Shown here: one piece after another, positions 33,597 to 45,339 of the stretch
Position numbering within the stretch: position 1 is the first letter of the stretch
Layout: every line of letters starts with the position of its first letter
NCBI RefSeq assembly: GCF_000499845.2
Contig: NC_023757.2
Span: 4,622,118-4,686,117, forward strand
Reading direction: 5' to 3'
Length of the DNA stretch: 64,000 nt
Origin: Phaseolus vulgaris
Lineage: Eukaryota > Streptophyta > Magnoliopsida > Fabales > Fabaceae
Program-made: the position numbers and the translations under genes
Notes under the pieces: generated by a model
Databases searched by the model: none
Told to the model about the DNA's origin: nothing
Seen by the model: only the letters and a program-made list of their open reading frames with translations

Positions 33597-36500
33597 TTAA
33601 AGGTGATAAAATCCAATCAGAAAAGAGAAATTAACTTTCCTTTCTTTATGTATCATCCATATCCAAGATTGTACTTGTGCCAAAGTAAAGATTTTCTCTG
33701 CATCTACATTTGCTTGGTTAAAAATAACTATGTTTCTATACTTCCATATACACAATACAACTGAGACCCAAAGGCTTTTCCATAACATATTACATTTTTT
33801 ATTTAAGCATATGTAAGAGAATTGTTCGAAATGATAAATCAACTCATTGTGGTTCACCGAATTAATTCTCATCCAGCTAAAGCACATATTCCATACTTTA
33901 ATTGATTCCTTACATGAAACAAGAATGTGTGAAGTTGTCTCCTCCTCCCTCCCACATAAAATGCATAAGGTATCTCCCGTTGTGACGCCTCTTCTCCGCA
34001 AATTCTGTTTAGTCGCTATTCTATTCGAAAAAGCCCTCCACACATAAAATAGAGCTGAAGGCATAACCTTTAAATCCCAAAGATGTTCAAACACCTCCAA
34101 ACCCCCCTAGATCTGTGATTTACTAACTTATTATAAGTTGGTTTAACCGAGAAAGTTTATGATGGAGGGTCGTTCCATAACTGTTTGTCCTCTATATCTT
34201 GGTGTAGTGACACCTGTGCTATAATTGTCATAAATTCCTCTACCATAGTTTTTTCCCACTCAAACCACTCCCATCCTTCTGTAGACCATCTTCCAAAACT
34301 ACCTATAGACTTATCCTTCAACTCATAGTTATTATATAATCTTTCGTATCTTTTTTTGAGTTGACCATTGTCTAGCCATTCATCTTCCCTAAATTTGACC
34401 TTCTCCCCAGTTCCAACTTTCCAGACCATGTTCGAATTGAACCAGTTGTCGCCTTGGTCTGAAATTCTGACTTTTGTTAAATCCTTCCACCATCTAGAAG
34501 TATACATGTTTCTTTTCGGTATCGGTGAGTTTGTTAGCCTCCACGAACCATACTTCGATTCGAGAACTTCCTTCCAAAGTCATGTCTGTGGTGAATCCAT
34601 TCTCCATAACCATTTAGCCAATAGTGCCTTATTGAACAAATCAATTCTCTTGATTCCTAGTCCACCCTCATTTTCCGCTTTACAAATGTTCTCCCAGCTA
34701 GTCCAAGCGATTTTTCTCCCTTCTGCTCCCCACCCCCACAAAAATTTTCTCTGTAATTTTGTGATCTCCTTACACACTCCAATCGGGGCTTTAAAAAAGG
34801 ATAGAAAGAATAGTGGTATGACGTTGATGACAAATTTTAAAGACAAACTCTTCCCGCGAAGGACATGTTCCTCCCCTTCCATACCGAAAGTTTCTTTCTA
34901 ATCTTTGATAGTACAAGCTCCCAAAAGGAACACCTAGATGGATTACCTCTGATAGTTAGTCCTAGGTACGTAAAGGGTATATCAATTAGACTACAGTGGA
35001 GTATTTCCGAATACATTTTCACCTCATTTCTGTCTACTTCAATTGCGCCAATTTTGCTCTTATAGAAGTTAACTTTGAGGCCAAAGCTTAATTCAAAACA
35101 TCTTAAAATAGCCTTAATGCACATAATATTTTGTACTTTCGATTCACATACAAAAAGAGTGTCATTTGCGAATTGGAGTAGATTCACTTCCACCTTTTTT
35201 TCCCCAACTTTTATTCCAGAAAACAGATTTTTTCTTGTTGCTTGTTTTACTAGCCCTGCCAGACCTTGTGCTACAATCAGAAGCAAGAACGGTGCCATTG
35301 GATCCCCTTGTCTAAGGCCTTTAGAAGGTTTGAATTCTTTTATCGGACTACCATTTACCAAAATTGAGATTGTAGCTGATTCAAGGCATGCTCTAATCCA
35401 TTGTATCCATCTTCCACAAAACCCTAGTCTTCCCATCATGTAAAATAAGAACTCCCAACTCACTGAATCATACGCCTTTTCGAAATCAAGTTTCACAATC
35501 ACCCCGCTTTTTCTCCTTCTTTTCAAATCATCCAACACCTCATTCATTACTAGGACACTGTCTAGTAATCCTCTATTAGACAAAAACGCCGATTGTGATC
35601 CATCTATCACCTTCTCAATAACTTTTTTAATCCTATTAAATAACACTTTGGTCAAGATTTTGTGCATACAACCTACGAGTGATATGGGCCTACTCTTCAA
35701 GAGATTGAGGATTCTCAGACTTTGGGATCAGCTTTAAGAAAGAAGCATTACAACCTTTCAGGATTTTTCCTTCTCTGTGAAAGTGTTTCAATGCTCCCAA
35801 CACATCCTTATTTAATAGACCCCAATACTTTTTAATGAAACTGAAAGTTACTCTGTCTGACCAGGGCTTTTATGACTATCACAATTCCAAATGGCTTCCT
35901 TAATTTCTTTTTCATCAAAGGACTCAGTCAAAAATCTATTGTCAGATTCTGTTATCTCCTTAAATTCAATGTTATCCAGCCTTACTCCAATGTCCTTTAT
36001 GACCGACATCTTTTTCTGGTAGAATTCTTCAACCATCTCCTTCACTGTATTTGGCTCTTCCACCCAATTACCTAAGTTATGGCAATGTATTCCTTTTTAT
36101 CTCATTCCTTAACCTTCTCCATTTAATTGACGCATGAAAGTATTTTGATTTGGAATCCCCTTGCTTGATCCATAGTGCTCTTGACTTCTGTTGTAATAAG
36201 GATTCATTCCTCACATTTATATCCGGTAATTGGCTCAAGAGTTCTCTTCTTTCCCTAATCTTGTTCTCATCCAAGTTATCTATATCGTCACTCATATCCA
36301 GCTCTTGTATTTTCCTCAAAATATCAAGTTTTATCTTATCAGTATACCCAAAAACATCTTTATTCCATCCTTTCAGGTCACTCTTTAGCATTTTCAATTT
36401 CTCTTTTAACACTACTATTTCGTTGCCTTGCACCAAATAACTTTCCCATTTTCTTTTAACAAAATTATCAAACTCCTTATCTTCCTACCAAATATCTAGG

Positions 36501-37198
36501 AACCTGAATGGTTTTGGTCCCCAATCTACCACATTCGATTTTAGCACCAATGCACAGTGGTCATAAATTTGTCTATCTAAGACATATTGCTTACAATCTG
36601 GCCAATGTTGCAACCATTCAAAAGTAGTTAAAAACCTGTAAAGCCTACTCTTAGCTTTGCCATTAGGTCTATACCAAGTAAATTTTCTTCCGATACCGGG
36701 TATATCCACCATTTCCATTTCATCAATGAATTTATTAAAACCTTGTATTTCTCTCTTATTACCACTTGCCCGATTAATCCCCTTGCGTTCCCCTTCTTTT
36801 CTTATGGAATTGAAGTCCCCCAATATGCACCATGATTTGCAAGGTTCACTATGTCTAATATTTTTTAGATCTTTCCACATTTGCATTTTGACGAGCAAAT
36901 TACACGAAGAATACATGTTTACTATGACAACAAGAATACTATTCTCCTCAAAAAAACCGAAAAACACAATGAACTGACTATTAATTATGTGGTTAGAACA
37001 TAGTTTTTTTTTGTGCCAAATTGTGAGGATGCCCCCTGCCCCCTTAGATGGTTCACTATAGAGATAATCAATATCATTATCTCCCCACAACTGACAACAT
37101 TTATTAAAACTGAAATTTACCATTCTTACTTCTTGCAAAAACACCATTGTTACACCTTCCTTTCTAATAATATCCTTAATATACCTCCGCCGCTGCAA
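33597..37198 (-). pseudogene. LINE 2 ORF2: endonuclease, reverse transcriptase with FAND, zf-RVT
   Basis: Read on the minus strand. The endonuclease at 37198-36485 has VFLQEVR, LGDFNSIR, RKFTWYRPNGKAKSRL and YDHCALV, ending in a stop after RFLDIW. Pieces at 36436-36077 and 36063-35848 (KSPG) lead to the reverse transcriptase at 35700-34837, with RPISLVG, VKLDFEKAYDSVSWEF and GLRQGDPMAPFLL. The catalytic box reads FAND instead of FADD, changed at codon 35164-35166. Segments 34882-34580 and 34507-34157 follow (LWGWGAEGRKIAW, WKVGTGEKVKF). The zinc-binding C-terminus at 34100-33597 has CILCGREEETTSHIL. At least six frame breaks are present and it is catalytically dead. Confidence 0.88.
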
Positions 37199-37199
37199 T

Positions 37200-37770
37200 G
37201 GAATTGGTTGGAAGTGCTATGATTGCCTCATTACAAGGTTTCTCATGGTGGGCGATAGCTTCATTGTTCCAGAGATGTCCAACCTGTTCTAATTCACCTA
37301 TAGCATATGGTTTTTCAGTGTTGATCGGGCTTCCAAGAGATCCCTTCCACAACTTCTCCTCCTATGTGCTAACAGTTGGGCCTGTTTTCGAAATAAACTC
37401 TTTGTGATTTCGATTTCTACACCTCCCTTCCTCAGCCAAGTGGGTTGTTTGGTTCATCACACATTGGGCCGTTTCTGAAAGCCCATTCCACTTTGCCACG
37501 TCAGCCCTTCTTAGAGCCGTTGGGAATTCAGATCCTAGGTTTTCCTTTCCCGTAATGTGCAACGATTGGGTGTCGAGAAAGCTCCTAAGGGGTTTGCTAG
37601 AAAAGGCTCATAGCTTTGTAACGGTGCTATTGGTTCTGATCTCAGACGATTCTGTGCCGACAGAGACTGTGCATAACTCATTTCCACCATTGGTTCTTTG
37701 AAATCACGACTCCCCAATTGTCCTGATGCATGAGACGCTGTTAAATCCACCTCTGTTTCGACTCCCTCAG
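37200..37770 (-). pseudogene. LINE 2 ORF1, C-terminal remnant
   Basis: Minus-strand frames read VDLTASHASGQLGSRDF and, after a frame change near 37545, ITGKENLGSEFPTALRRADV followed by THLAEEGRCRNRNHKEF. This low-complexity region precedes ORF2 in the position of an ORF1 tail. The upstream RRM and DUF4283-like parts are absent because of 5' truncation. Confidence 0.5.
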
Positions 37771-37783
37771 ATTACATGTGAAG

Positions 37784-38770
37784 ATTAATATATGAACTAA
37801 GTTACGTCGAGAGTATTCGTGGTGAATATGTGTTAGCTAAAAATTATTATTAACATTCAAAATGTCGTACGTACATAAAATAATATAATATATCACAGAC
37901 ATTTATTAATATAAAGAAAAATATTGTAAAATTTAAAAATAACATTTTTCTACAAGTCATAAGTTAACTAAATATACTAAATTCCTGTTGTAAGCATAGT
38001 CTCTTCCACCGTGAATGTTCGACCAATACACATTTTCATTATACCCGATAACAAAAATAATAACCTGAATTATAAAACACAATACTTGTCCTAGATGCTG
38101 ATAAAAAAACAATACTTGTCCTAGATAATCACGAAATGAAATGATGTAATAGATTGACTGGTGTAAACAATTGATAACCTGATCTTCTACATCCAATTCA
38201 ATGCTAGTCATTCACTCTTGATTGTTGCATTTAGGGATGACAATGTGGGTTGGCCCGTCCCGCATAGGCCCAACCCACGTTTGGCCTGCAAAATACGGGT
38301 CGGGTTGATCCGCCCTGCGTAGTGAACGCAGACTGATTTCTCTGCCCCGTCATGCATACATTTTTTTTTTTAAGAAATTCAATAAAATTGTTTGCCACTG
38401 AAAAATTGAATATAAAAGAATTCAATCAAAATATTTGTTACTGAGAAACACTGAATAATAAAATTCAATAATTATAAGAAAAATTAATAAAAATTGATTA
38501 TAATTGTATAAAAACTTGAACCTATGTTTGCTACTGTGATGTAAAACATCAAACATCAATATTCTTTTCTTTAATTTCAAACATAGTCAAACATCAATAA
38601 TTCAATTAAGATAAAACATCAGACATCAATATTATTCAAGTTCAAAACATACTTAAACATCAAACAACTACACACTACATTAAACATAGAAAATTCAAAA
38701 ACATCAATATTCTTCCATTTCAATAACATTGGATGCAATCTAATCCAATTTACAAATTTTGCAAATTAAG
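37784..38770. repeat. RU repeat, copy 3, part right of the second LINE
   Basis: Continues the RU order after the target duplication: TATGAACTAAGTTACG, AAAATGTCGTACGTACATAA, CTTGTCCTAGATAATCACGA. The GC-rich patch at about 38230-38345 (GGCCCGTCCCGCATAGGCCC) follows, then AATATTCTTCCATTTCA. Confidence 0.8.
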
Positions 38771-40117
38771 ATCCTGTAGAAAAATATAAAATAAATATAT
38801 AATTAAAATTAATGGTTCAACCAATTTGGTCATCGTACAAAATAAATGGTAATTGTACAAAATAATATTATTTTACTTCCACAATAAACAGGAAAAAAGA
38901 AATTATGGTTCAACTAGTTCAATCCAATTTGAAAAAACATTATTGACCTGTTTTTCTTTATATATTTTGAATGTATTAAACATAGTGTTTAACATAAGTA
39001 CACAGTTGTTTTTGTACGTAGCAATAAAAATAATCTAAAGAAGTTTATTTATTTATATATATATTAATTATACTAACTAGATGTATTTAGTAATGGATAT
39101 CACATAATAATAATAATTTGAATGTTTAGTGTGCTTGACTTGGATAAATTATGAGATAAGAGTATTTTGAGAAGTTTATGATTTCCTTTAGATTCTTGTG
39201 TTATAGAGAGCTGACATTTTCATGTTTTGAACATTTTGATTGGTTTAAGTGTAGCTTTTGTTATTCTTAAGCTCTTTATTACTAATATTAATCAGACTAA
39301 GTTTTTGAAGTGGAAGAGTTTACCTTTTTTAACCATTAATAAAATGGGATAATAACAAGTGACAACAATTTATAATTCTTTCAAAGAAACATTAAAAAAT
39401 ATCACTAATTATCTTGTTTACTAAAGTTTCTTACCAAAGTTGTTGATAGCAATGATCCTTTCCCTTCATGTCTTTCATGACCGGCATAAAAGGAAGATCA
39501 TATTATTTAGACGTATTCTTTTAGAATAAAATGTATTTTAGTTTTTTAAAGTATAATTTAGTTTCGTAATAAAAAAATTATATTATTTTAATCCTCCAAA
39601 TAGTCAAATGTTTTATGGATGAATGAAAAACAATTTAAATATTGTATGAAAGACTAAAAATTTTGTATTTCAAATTAAAGAAAAAAAGTATTAAAACAAA
39701 AACATATAGAGTAATGAAAGAAACATTTTATCCTATTTTTTACAACCTTTCACAAATATGAACATACCAACATGAGATCTAAGTGTGTGTTTTTCATATA
39801 TAATTGTTAGAAGTTAAATTTAATTTTAAAAAATTTATGTAAAAAAGAAACTATTTAAAGTCGTATCCACTTAAACTTAATTGTAAATCCAATACATATA
39901 TTCTAAATTCTTCTATGAAATGAAACAAAAACAAGTGAAAATATAATCCATGAACTAACTTAAGATGATTCGTGTGAATGTTTTTCAGCTCAAAATTATT
40001 ATTAACATCCAAAATATCGGACGTACATAAAATAATATAATATATTAAAAAAAATTATTAATATAAAGCAAAATATTGTAAATTTTAAAAATAACATTTT
40101 CGTACAAGTCATAAGTT

Positions 40118-40735
40118 AACCTAACATATTAAATTCCTATTGTTGTCAGAGTCTCTTCCACCGCGAATGTGAAAATAAATTAAATCATAAAATGATATTG
40201 ATCAAACACAATATTTGTCCTAGATAATCACAAAACGAAACTATGTAATAGACTGACTGGCTTAAACAATTGATCTTCTACCTCCAATACAATTTTGGTT
40301 AATCTCTCTTGATTATTGCATTTAGGGATGCCAATGAGGACTGACCCATGCCGCATAGGCTTAACCCACGTTTGGCCCGCAAAATACGGGGCAGGTTGGT
40401 CTGTTTCGTGTATTTAGGGTTTAGGGTTTAGGGTTTAGGGAACCTAACATATTAAATTCCTATTGTTGTCAGGGTCTCTTCCACCGCGAATGTGAAAATA
40501 AATTAAATCATAAAATGATATTGATCAAACACAATATTTGTCCTAGATAATCACAAAACGAAACTATGTAATAGACTGACTGGCTTAAACAATTGATCTT
40601 CTACCTCCAATACAATGTTGGTTAATCTCTCTTGATTATTGCATTTAGGGATGCCAATGAGGACTGACCCATCCCGCATAGGCTTAACCCACGTTTGGCC
40701 CGCAAAATACGGGGCAGGTTGGTCTGTTTCGTGTA
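40118..40735. repeat. 295-bp direct duplication flanking four telomere units
   Basis: 40118-40412 and 40441-40735 have equal length. They start AACCTAACATATTAAATTCC and end GTCTGTTTCGTGTA, with only about three differences seen (for example CAGAGTCTC versus CAGGGTCTC and CATGCCGC versus CATCCCGC). The 28 bases between them are exactly (TTTAGGG)4. Confidence 0.93.
40413..40440 (+). repeat. Interstitial telomere repeat (TTTAGGG)4
   Basis: Four perfect plant-type telomere units occupy 40413-40440 with no flanking degenerate units. Confidence 0.97.
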
Positions 40736-41217
40736 TTGAATGCAGGTTGATTTTTCTGCCTCGTCCCGCATAAGGATTAGCCTGTGGGTCTGCGATCCAA
40801 CCTGCGTACAATTTTTTTTTTAAGAAATTCAATAAAAATGTTTGTTACTGGGAAATTTAAAATAAAAAAATTCAATATAAAAAAATTCAATATAAAAAAA
40901 TTCAATCAAAATATTTGCTACATTTTGCATTGTCACTAAAACACTGAATAATAAAATTCAATAATTAAAAAAAATGAATATAAATTGACTATAATTGTAT
41001 AAAAAATTGAACCTATGTTTGCACTAATGCAAAATAACATACATCAATATTCTTTTCTTCCATTTCAAACATAGTCAAACATCAATATTATTATATTTCA
41101 AAACATACCTAAACATCAAGCAACTACACCACTATATTAAACATAGAAACTTCAAAAACATCAATATTCTTCCATTTCAATAACATTGGATGCAATCTAA
41201 TGCAATTGCAAATTAAG

Positions 41218-41530
41218 ATTTTGTCGGAAAATATAGAATAAACATATAATTAAAATTAATGGTCATCATACAAAATATTCCAACACAATTTGTAAATTAA
41301 GATCCTGTCAGAAAATATATAGTAAATATATAATTAAAATTAATGGTTGAACCAATATGGTTATCGTACAAAATAAAATATGATAAAGAATTGTAAATTA
41401 AGATCATGTCAAAAAATATAGAATAAACATATAATTAAAATTAATGGTTGAACCATTATTGTCATCGTACAAATAAATGGTAATCGTATAAAATAAAATA
41501 TGATTCTACTTCCACAATAAACAAATTAAT
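41218..41530. repeat. RU repeat, fragment 5 (start of unit, three partial copies)
   Basis: The RU beginning (TGTCGGAAAATATAGAATAAA, TAATTAAAATTAATGGTT, GTCATCGTACAAA) occurs three times in short succession at about 41220, 41300 and 41400. The array then ends. Confidence 0.75.
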
Positions 41531-42395
41531 GTAAAATTTTCTGACTCTATTGCTTACAAATTAAGTAGTTTTCTAAGTTTAAAGTTTATAAAATGAAATA
41601 CTTCTTTCAATTATGAAATTTAAGTTGTATTTACTATACTATGAAATTATAAGTATAAGAATTAACTATATATATATATATATATGAAATTTATCTCTCC
41701 TATCAGTTAAAAAAACACTTCATAAAAATGAAGGTTAACTCACATTTGGTAATTTGATGCAAGAACCATGTTAGAGAAATCTAAAGCATCAGGATCTACT
41801 GCTAGTTTTCTTGTTCTATAATTCTGTAATTCAATAAAAAAAATACTAGTTCAACTGACTTAGTTTAAACCTGTAACAAGTGTATCCTTTAGAGATACGA
41901 ACAAAATGTAATGATATCAGCCAGCAAATATTATACTTAATGTATTCATTTCCGTTGACATATTTTCTAGGTCATTTGTAACCATTAAAATAATGGTAAC
42001 ATGTTGCAACTAGAAAGCAAAATTATAATTGTTCATGACAAAATTATTAGTAAGAATAGAAACATATCTCACAGATGATTCAAATTGTCATAGCAAAATT
42101 ATTACTAGGAATAGAAACAAAACTCACATATGGTTGACATTGTGCATGTTCACATATGGTTGACATTGTGCATGTTGTACATCATATATGAATATTCTAT
42201 CAAATTTTGTACTTGCACACACAACCTAAAAGGTAGTAAGTAAATTCAAGTGTCTTTATTAAAAATCCATTATAGTAAGAAAATAAGAATGATTGTTTGA
42301 GGATATTACAAAAACCTGATCCCAAATATGAACACGAATCAACTTAAATATTGCATTAAAAAAAAGAACTAAAAAAAATTCACTTTTCCTTCTTG
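41531..42395. other. Sequence between RU fragments and the S-array, single copy here
   Basis: Apart from the exon-like fragments and a short (TA)n tract at about 41669-41687, no repeats shared with the rest of the window were seen. Copy A lacks this part altogether. Confidence 0.5.
41744..42225 (-). pseudogene. Exon-like fragments of an unidentified gene
   Basis: Two segments look spliced on the minus strand. 42128-42225 follows a TTTTAG acceptor, reads STKFDRIFIYDVQHAQCQPY and ends at GTGAGT. 41744-41823 follows a TTACAG acceptor, reads RTRKLAVDPDALDFSNMVLA and ends at GTGAGT. Upstream, at about 42302-42350, KLIRVHIWDQ ends before GTTTTT. The first exon contains a 30-bp tandem duplication (TGGTTGACATTGTGCATGTT repeated) that shifts its frame. 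These may belong to the same gene as the S-repeat exon to the right. I do not recognise the protein. Confidence 0.35.
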
Positions 42396-42442
42396 ATTTT
42401 GCAATGGAGAGACTTTCATTCAGATGAATATGCATCTTGCAG

Positions 42443-42477
<35 letters not shown>

Positions 42478-42512
42478 TTTCATCGACATTCAGATGAATA
42501 TGCATCTTGCAG

Positions 42513-42559
<47 letters not shown>

Positions 42560-44461
42560 TTTCATCGACATGAAGAGTAATCTATTCGAGCTCTGGTATC
42601 ATAATAAAATAATAATTAAAACTTAAATATATGAAAAGAATAAATCAAGGTAAAGAACGAAAAAAAAAACTAATATCTAATTTAACCTTTATTACTAGAT
42701 AAAAAGGTAACAAAGTTTATTTGAAACTTGATTTTGGTCTGAAAGATTCTATTTTATAACCTCAGGTCTCCCCTCCTCGAAGAAGTTGTTTATTTTCGTT
42801 TTCTAAAAAATGTCGTACAATAATTGTGTATACTTTATTAACTCTAAAATAATTGTGTAAATACAATACAACAGCTAATTTAACCTTTATTACTAGATAA
42901 AAAGGTAACAAAGTTTATTTGAAACTTGATTTTGGTCTGAAAGATTCTATTTTATAACCTCAGGTCTCCCCTCCTCGAAGAAGTTGTTTATTTTCGTTTT
43001 CTAAAAAATGTCGTACAATAATTGTGTATACTTTATTAACTCTAAAATAATTGTGTAAATACAATACAACAGCTAAAATAATTAAACTCTAGCAATTCAA
43101 TATCAATTGTTGTATTTACCTGTTTTTCAAAGTCTACCCCAGAAATACCACGATGCAGCATCAATAAGCTAGATGGTAATGACGAGAGTCTATCATTATG
43201 TATGATAAAAAAAGAACGCAACCCTCTTAATAAATTAGCAACAAAATTCTTTGCAATTGAAATTAGGTCTAAATATTTACATTTCATCAATAAGCTAGAT
43301 GGTAATGACGAGAGTCTATCATTATGTATGATAAAAAAAGAACGCAACCCTCTTAATAAATTAGCAACAAAATTCTTTGCAATTGAAATTAGGTCTAAAT
43401 ATTTACATTTCTCCTGCAAACAAAAATCTGTTTTCTCCCTGATTTACAAAAGTAAAACAATGGTTAATAGTATTACATTGAATAAAAATCCATTATATTA
43501 AGTCATCACATAATAAACAAATAGTTTGTCAATGGTTACTTCATTAAAGTGATAGTTATGTTTAAATCTTCCAACCTTTAATTTAAACATTTTAAATATG
43601 TTCACATTTTTTTTGGAAGAGATTTGTATGTAACATAAAAGCTATAACAAGAATAGATGTACCTAAGAATGTGAATGACTTAGCAAACTAGTCATTTCAT
43701 GACAATTAAGTTGGTTTAAATCTTGTATGTAACTTATATGAATATTTTTCTTTGCATAATCTTCATTATCAAAATCACTATAAGAAAATGGTAAAAAAAA
43801 AAGAATGATACAGTTAAATGTATGAAGACTTTTTCTTACCAAATTACAATTAGGGATCCACTAATTATGAGATTCTATCATTATTAAATTATTGCGTACA
43901 AGTACAATAATTGCATACAATAATTGTGTATAATTTGATAATTATTATTTCCATTAAATATCACTTTTAAAGTTTGGTTTTAAAATATTTGCTAATAATA
44001 TTATTTTTATGCAATCAAAAATAAATAAATCCTTATAATGTACAATAATTGCGTACAATAATTGTGTATATCTTATTAACTCTAAAATAATTGTGTAAAT
44101 ACAATATAATAGCTAAAATAATTAAACTCTAACCATTCATTCAATATCAATGGTGGTATTTACCTGCTTATCAAAGTCTACTCCAGAAATACCACGTTGT
44201 AGCCTTAAAAAGCTACATGACAACGACGAGAGTCTATCATTGTGTATGATAAAAAAGAATGCAACCCTCTTTATAAATTAGCAACAAAAGTCTTTGCAAT
44301 TTAAATTAGGTCTAAATATTTAATTCCTCCTGCAAACAAAGATATGTTTTCTCCTTGGTTTACAAAAGTAAAAAAATGGTTAATAGTATTACATAAAATA
44401 AAAATCAATTATATTAAGTCATCACATAATACAAGAATAGTTTGTCAATGGTTACTTACCG
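42396..44461. repeat. S-repeat array, copy B left part
   Basis: Matches 11205-12400 almost base for base but with extra local duplications. These are an 80-bp unit with the (TA)n tract (42403-42484 and 42485-42570), about 195 bp (42676-42870 repeated to 43070) and 126 bp inside the exon-like segment (43158-43283 repeated). (TA)n tracts are at 42445-42475 and 42515-42557. Confidence 0.85.
43120..43413 (-). pseudogene. Multi-copy exon-like segment with an in-frame internal duplication
   Basis: On the minus strand a TTTGCAG acceptor precedes GAGAAATG, and the segment ends AAACAG before GTAAAT, a good donor. It reads KCKYLDLISIAKNFVANLL, then IIHNDRLSSLPSSLL, then HRGISGVDFEKQ. In this copy the first two blocks are repeated in frame (126 bp, 42 codons), making 294 bp instead of 168 bp. 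Both lengths are multiples of three. Related copies, some with stops, occur near 11671-11830, 12483-12640, 12792-12950, 13340-13520, 13930-14100, 44163-44330 and 46090-46260. The function is unknown. Conservation of splice sites and frame in several copies suggests origin from a real exon amplified with the repeat. Confidence 0.4.
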
Positions 44462-45195
44462 GATAAGAAGAGGTAGTGGAAGTTAATTTGGAGGAGGGGT
44501 CTGTTTGATCGGGAAATATGCCAGGAAGTCCAGCTGTTACAAGAAGTGCATGGAAAGACCCCTATCTTGAATTCTGCAGATAGTCGAGTTTGGAAGGCTG
44601 GTAAGGATAGTGGTTTCTCGGTAAAATCTGCCTATGATCTTTTAAGAGGCCTTGTTGAGGGAAAAAGTGTGTTTGTCTTTCTCTGGAAGACTACTGTTTT
44701 GCCCTCAGCACATATTATCGCTTGGAGGGTGTTGATTAATTCGATTGCCACAAAAGCTAACTGGGAGAGACATGGAGTTTTGGTGGATACCAATCTATGT
44801 AGTTTTTGCAGGATGACTGTGTGAGTCGACAAAACACATGTTTTTTGATTGCAGGATAGCTTGGTTAGTCTGGAATCAGTGCTATACATGGTTAGGGATT
44901 GCGTCGGTTGACCATGCTGTCCCAACAGCTCACTTCTTGCATTTTATTTTGCTAAATGCTCCTGTCCAGGTTAATGTAGTTTGGAATTGTGTTTGGATAG
45001 CTGTAGTTTGTGAATTATGGAAGTACAGGAATAAACATATTTTCCAAGGAGGGGTGATCGATCCTTCGGAAGTGTTCGCTTTGGCACAATTAAAGACTTG
45101 GTCTTGGGTAACTTCTAAAACTGTTTCTGCTAGTTTTACTTACTCTGAGTGGTGCATTGATCCTAAGGCTTGTATGTTTTCAATAAAGTGAGCTT
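44462..45195 (+). pseudogene. LINE ORF2 C-terminal fragment (zf-RVT), third LINE
   Basis: Plus-strand frame reads WKLIWRRGLFDREICQEVQL, then DSRVWKAGKDSGFSVKSAYD, LPSAHIIAWRVLINSIATKA and LCSFCRMT. A one-base frameshift near 44822 is followed by KHMFFDCRIAWLVWNQCYTW and LWKYRNKHIFQGGVIDPSEV. This is the reverse-transcriptase zinc-binding region that ends LINE ORF2. It stops near 45192 without a poly-A tail. The flanks share only GTTACT, so the insertion mechanism is unclear. Copy A lacks it. Confidence 0.85.
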
Positions 45196-45339
45196 TTATA
45201 AGAGTTACTCATTCGGTTGGGTTATTTGTATATCGTACAATAACATATAATAAATGCATACAATAATTGTGTATAATTTGATAATTATTACCGCATTATG
45301 TTGTTTGTAAATAAATTGGAACCACTTCAGGGATGATTC

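Larger units (their letters stand above)
32699..37773 (-). mobile_element. L1-type LINE, 5' truncated, 5.08 kb, second subfamily
   Basis: Target-site duplications ACATGTGAAG at 32689-32698 and 37774-37783 bracket the element. Its poly-A end appears as a T run at 32700-32706. It contains the end of ORF1, all of ORF2 in several frames and a 0.9 kb 3' region, but lacks the RRM part of ORF1. Residue-level differences from the first LINE are large, so the two are not recent copies of each other. Multiple frameshifts and stops make it the older and more decayed of the two. Confidence 0.88.
38771..41217. repeat. RU repeat, copy 4 (most complete)
   Basis: Carries the full order, from ATCCTGTAGAAAAATATAAA through the segment shared with copy 1 (to 40100) and the GC-rich patch, to TGCAAATTAAGATTTTG. 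It contains the 295-bp duplication with telomere units, without which it would be about 2.1 kb. Confidence 0.8.

Noticed and set aside
40413..40440. Telomere proximity of the window
   Set aside because: Only four units are present, bounded by a duplication, and normal interstitial repeats and a host gene lie on both sides. This is an interstitial tract, not a chromosome end.
44546..45191. Two adjacent small genes
   Set aside because: They are one LINE zf-RVT region split by a single-base frameshift near 44822.
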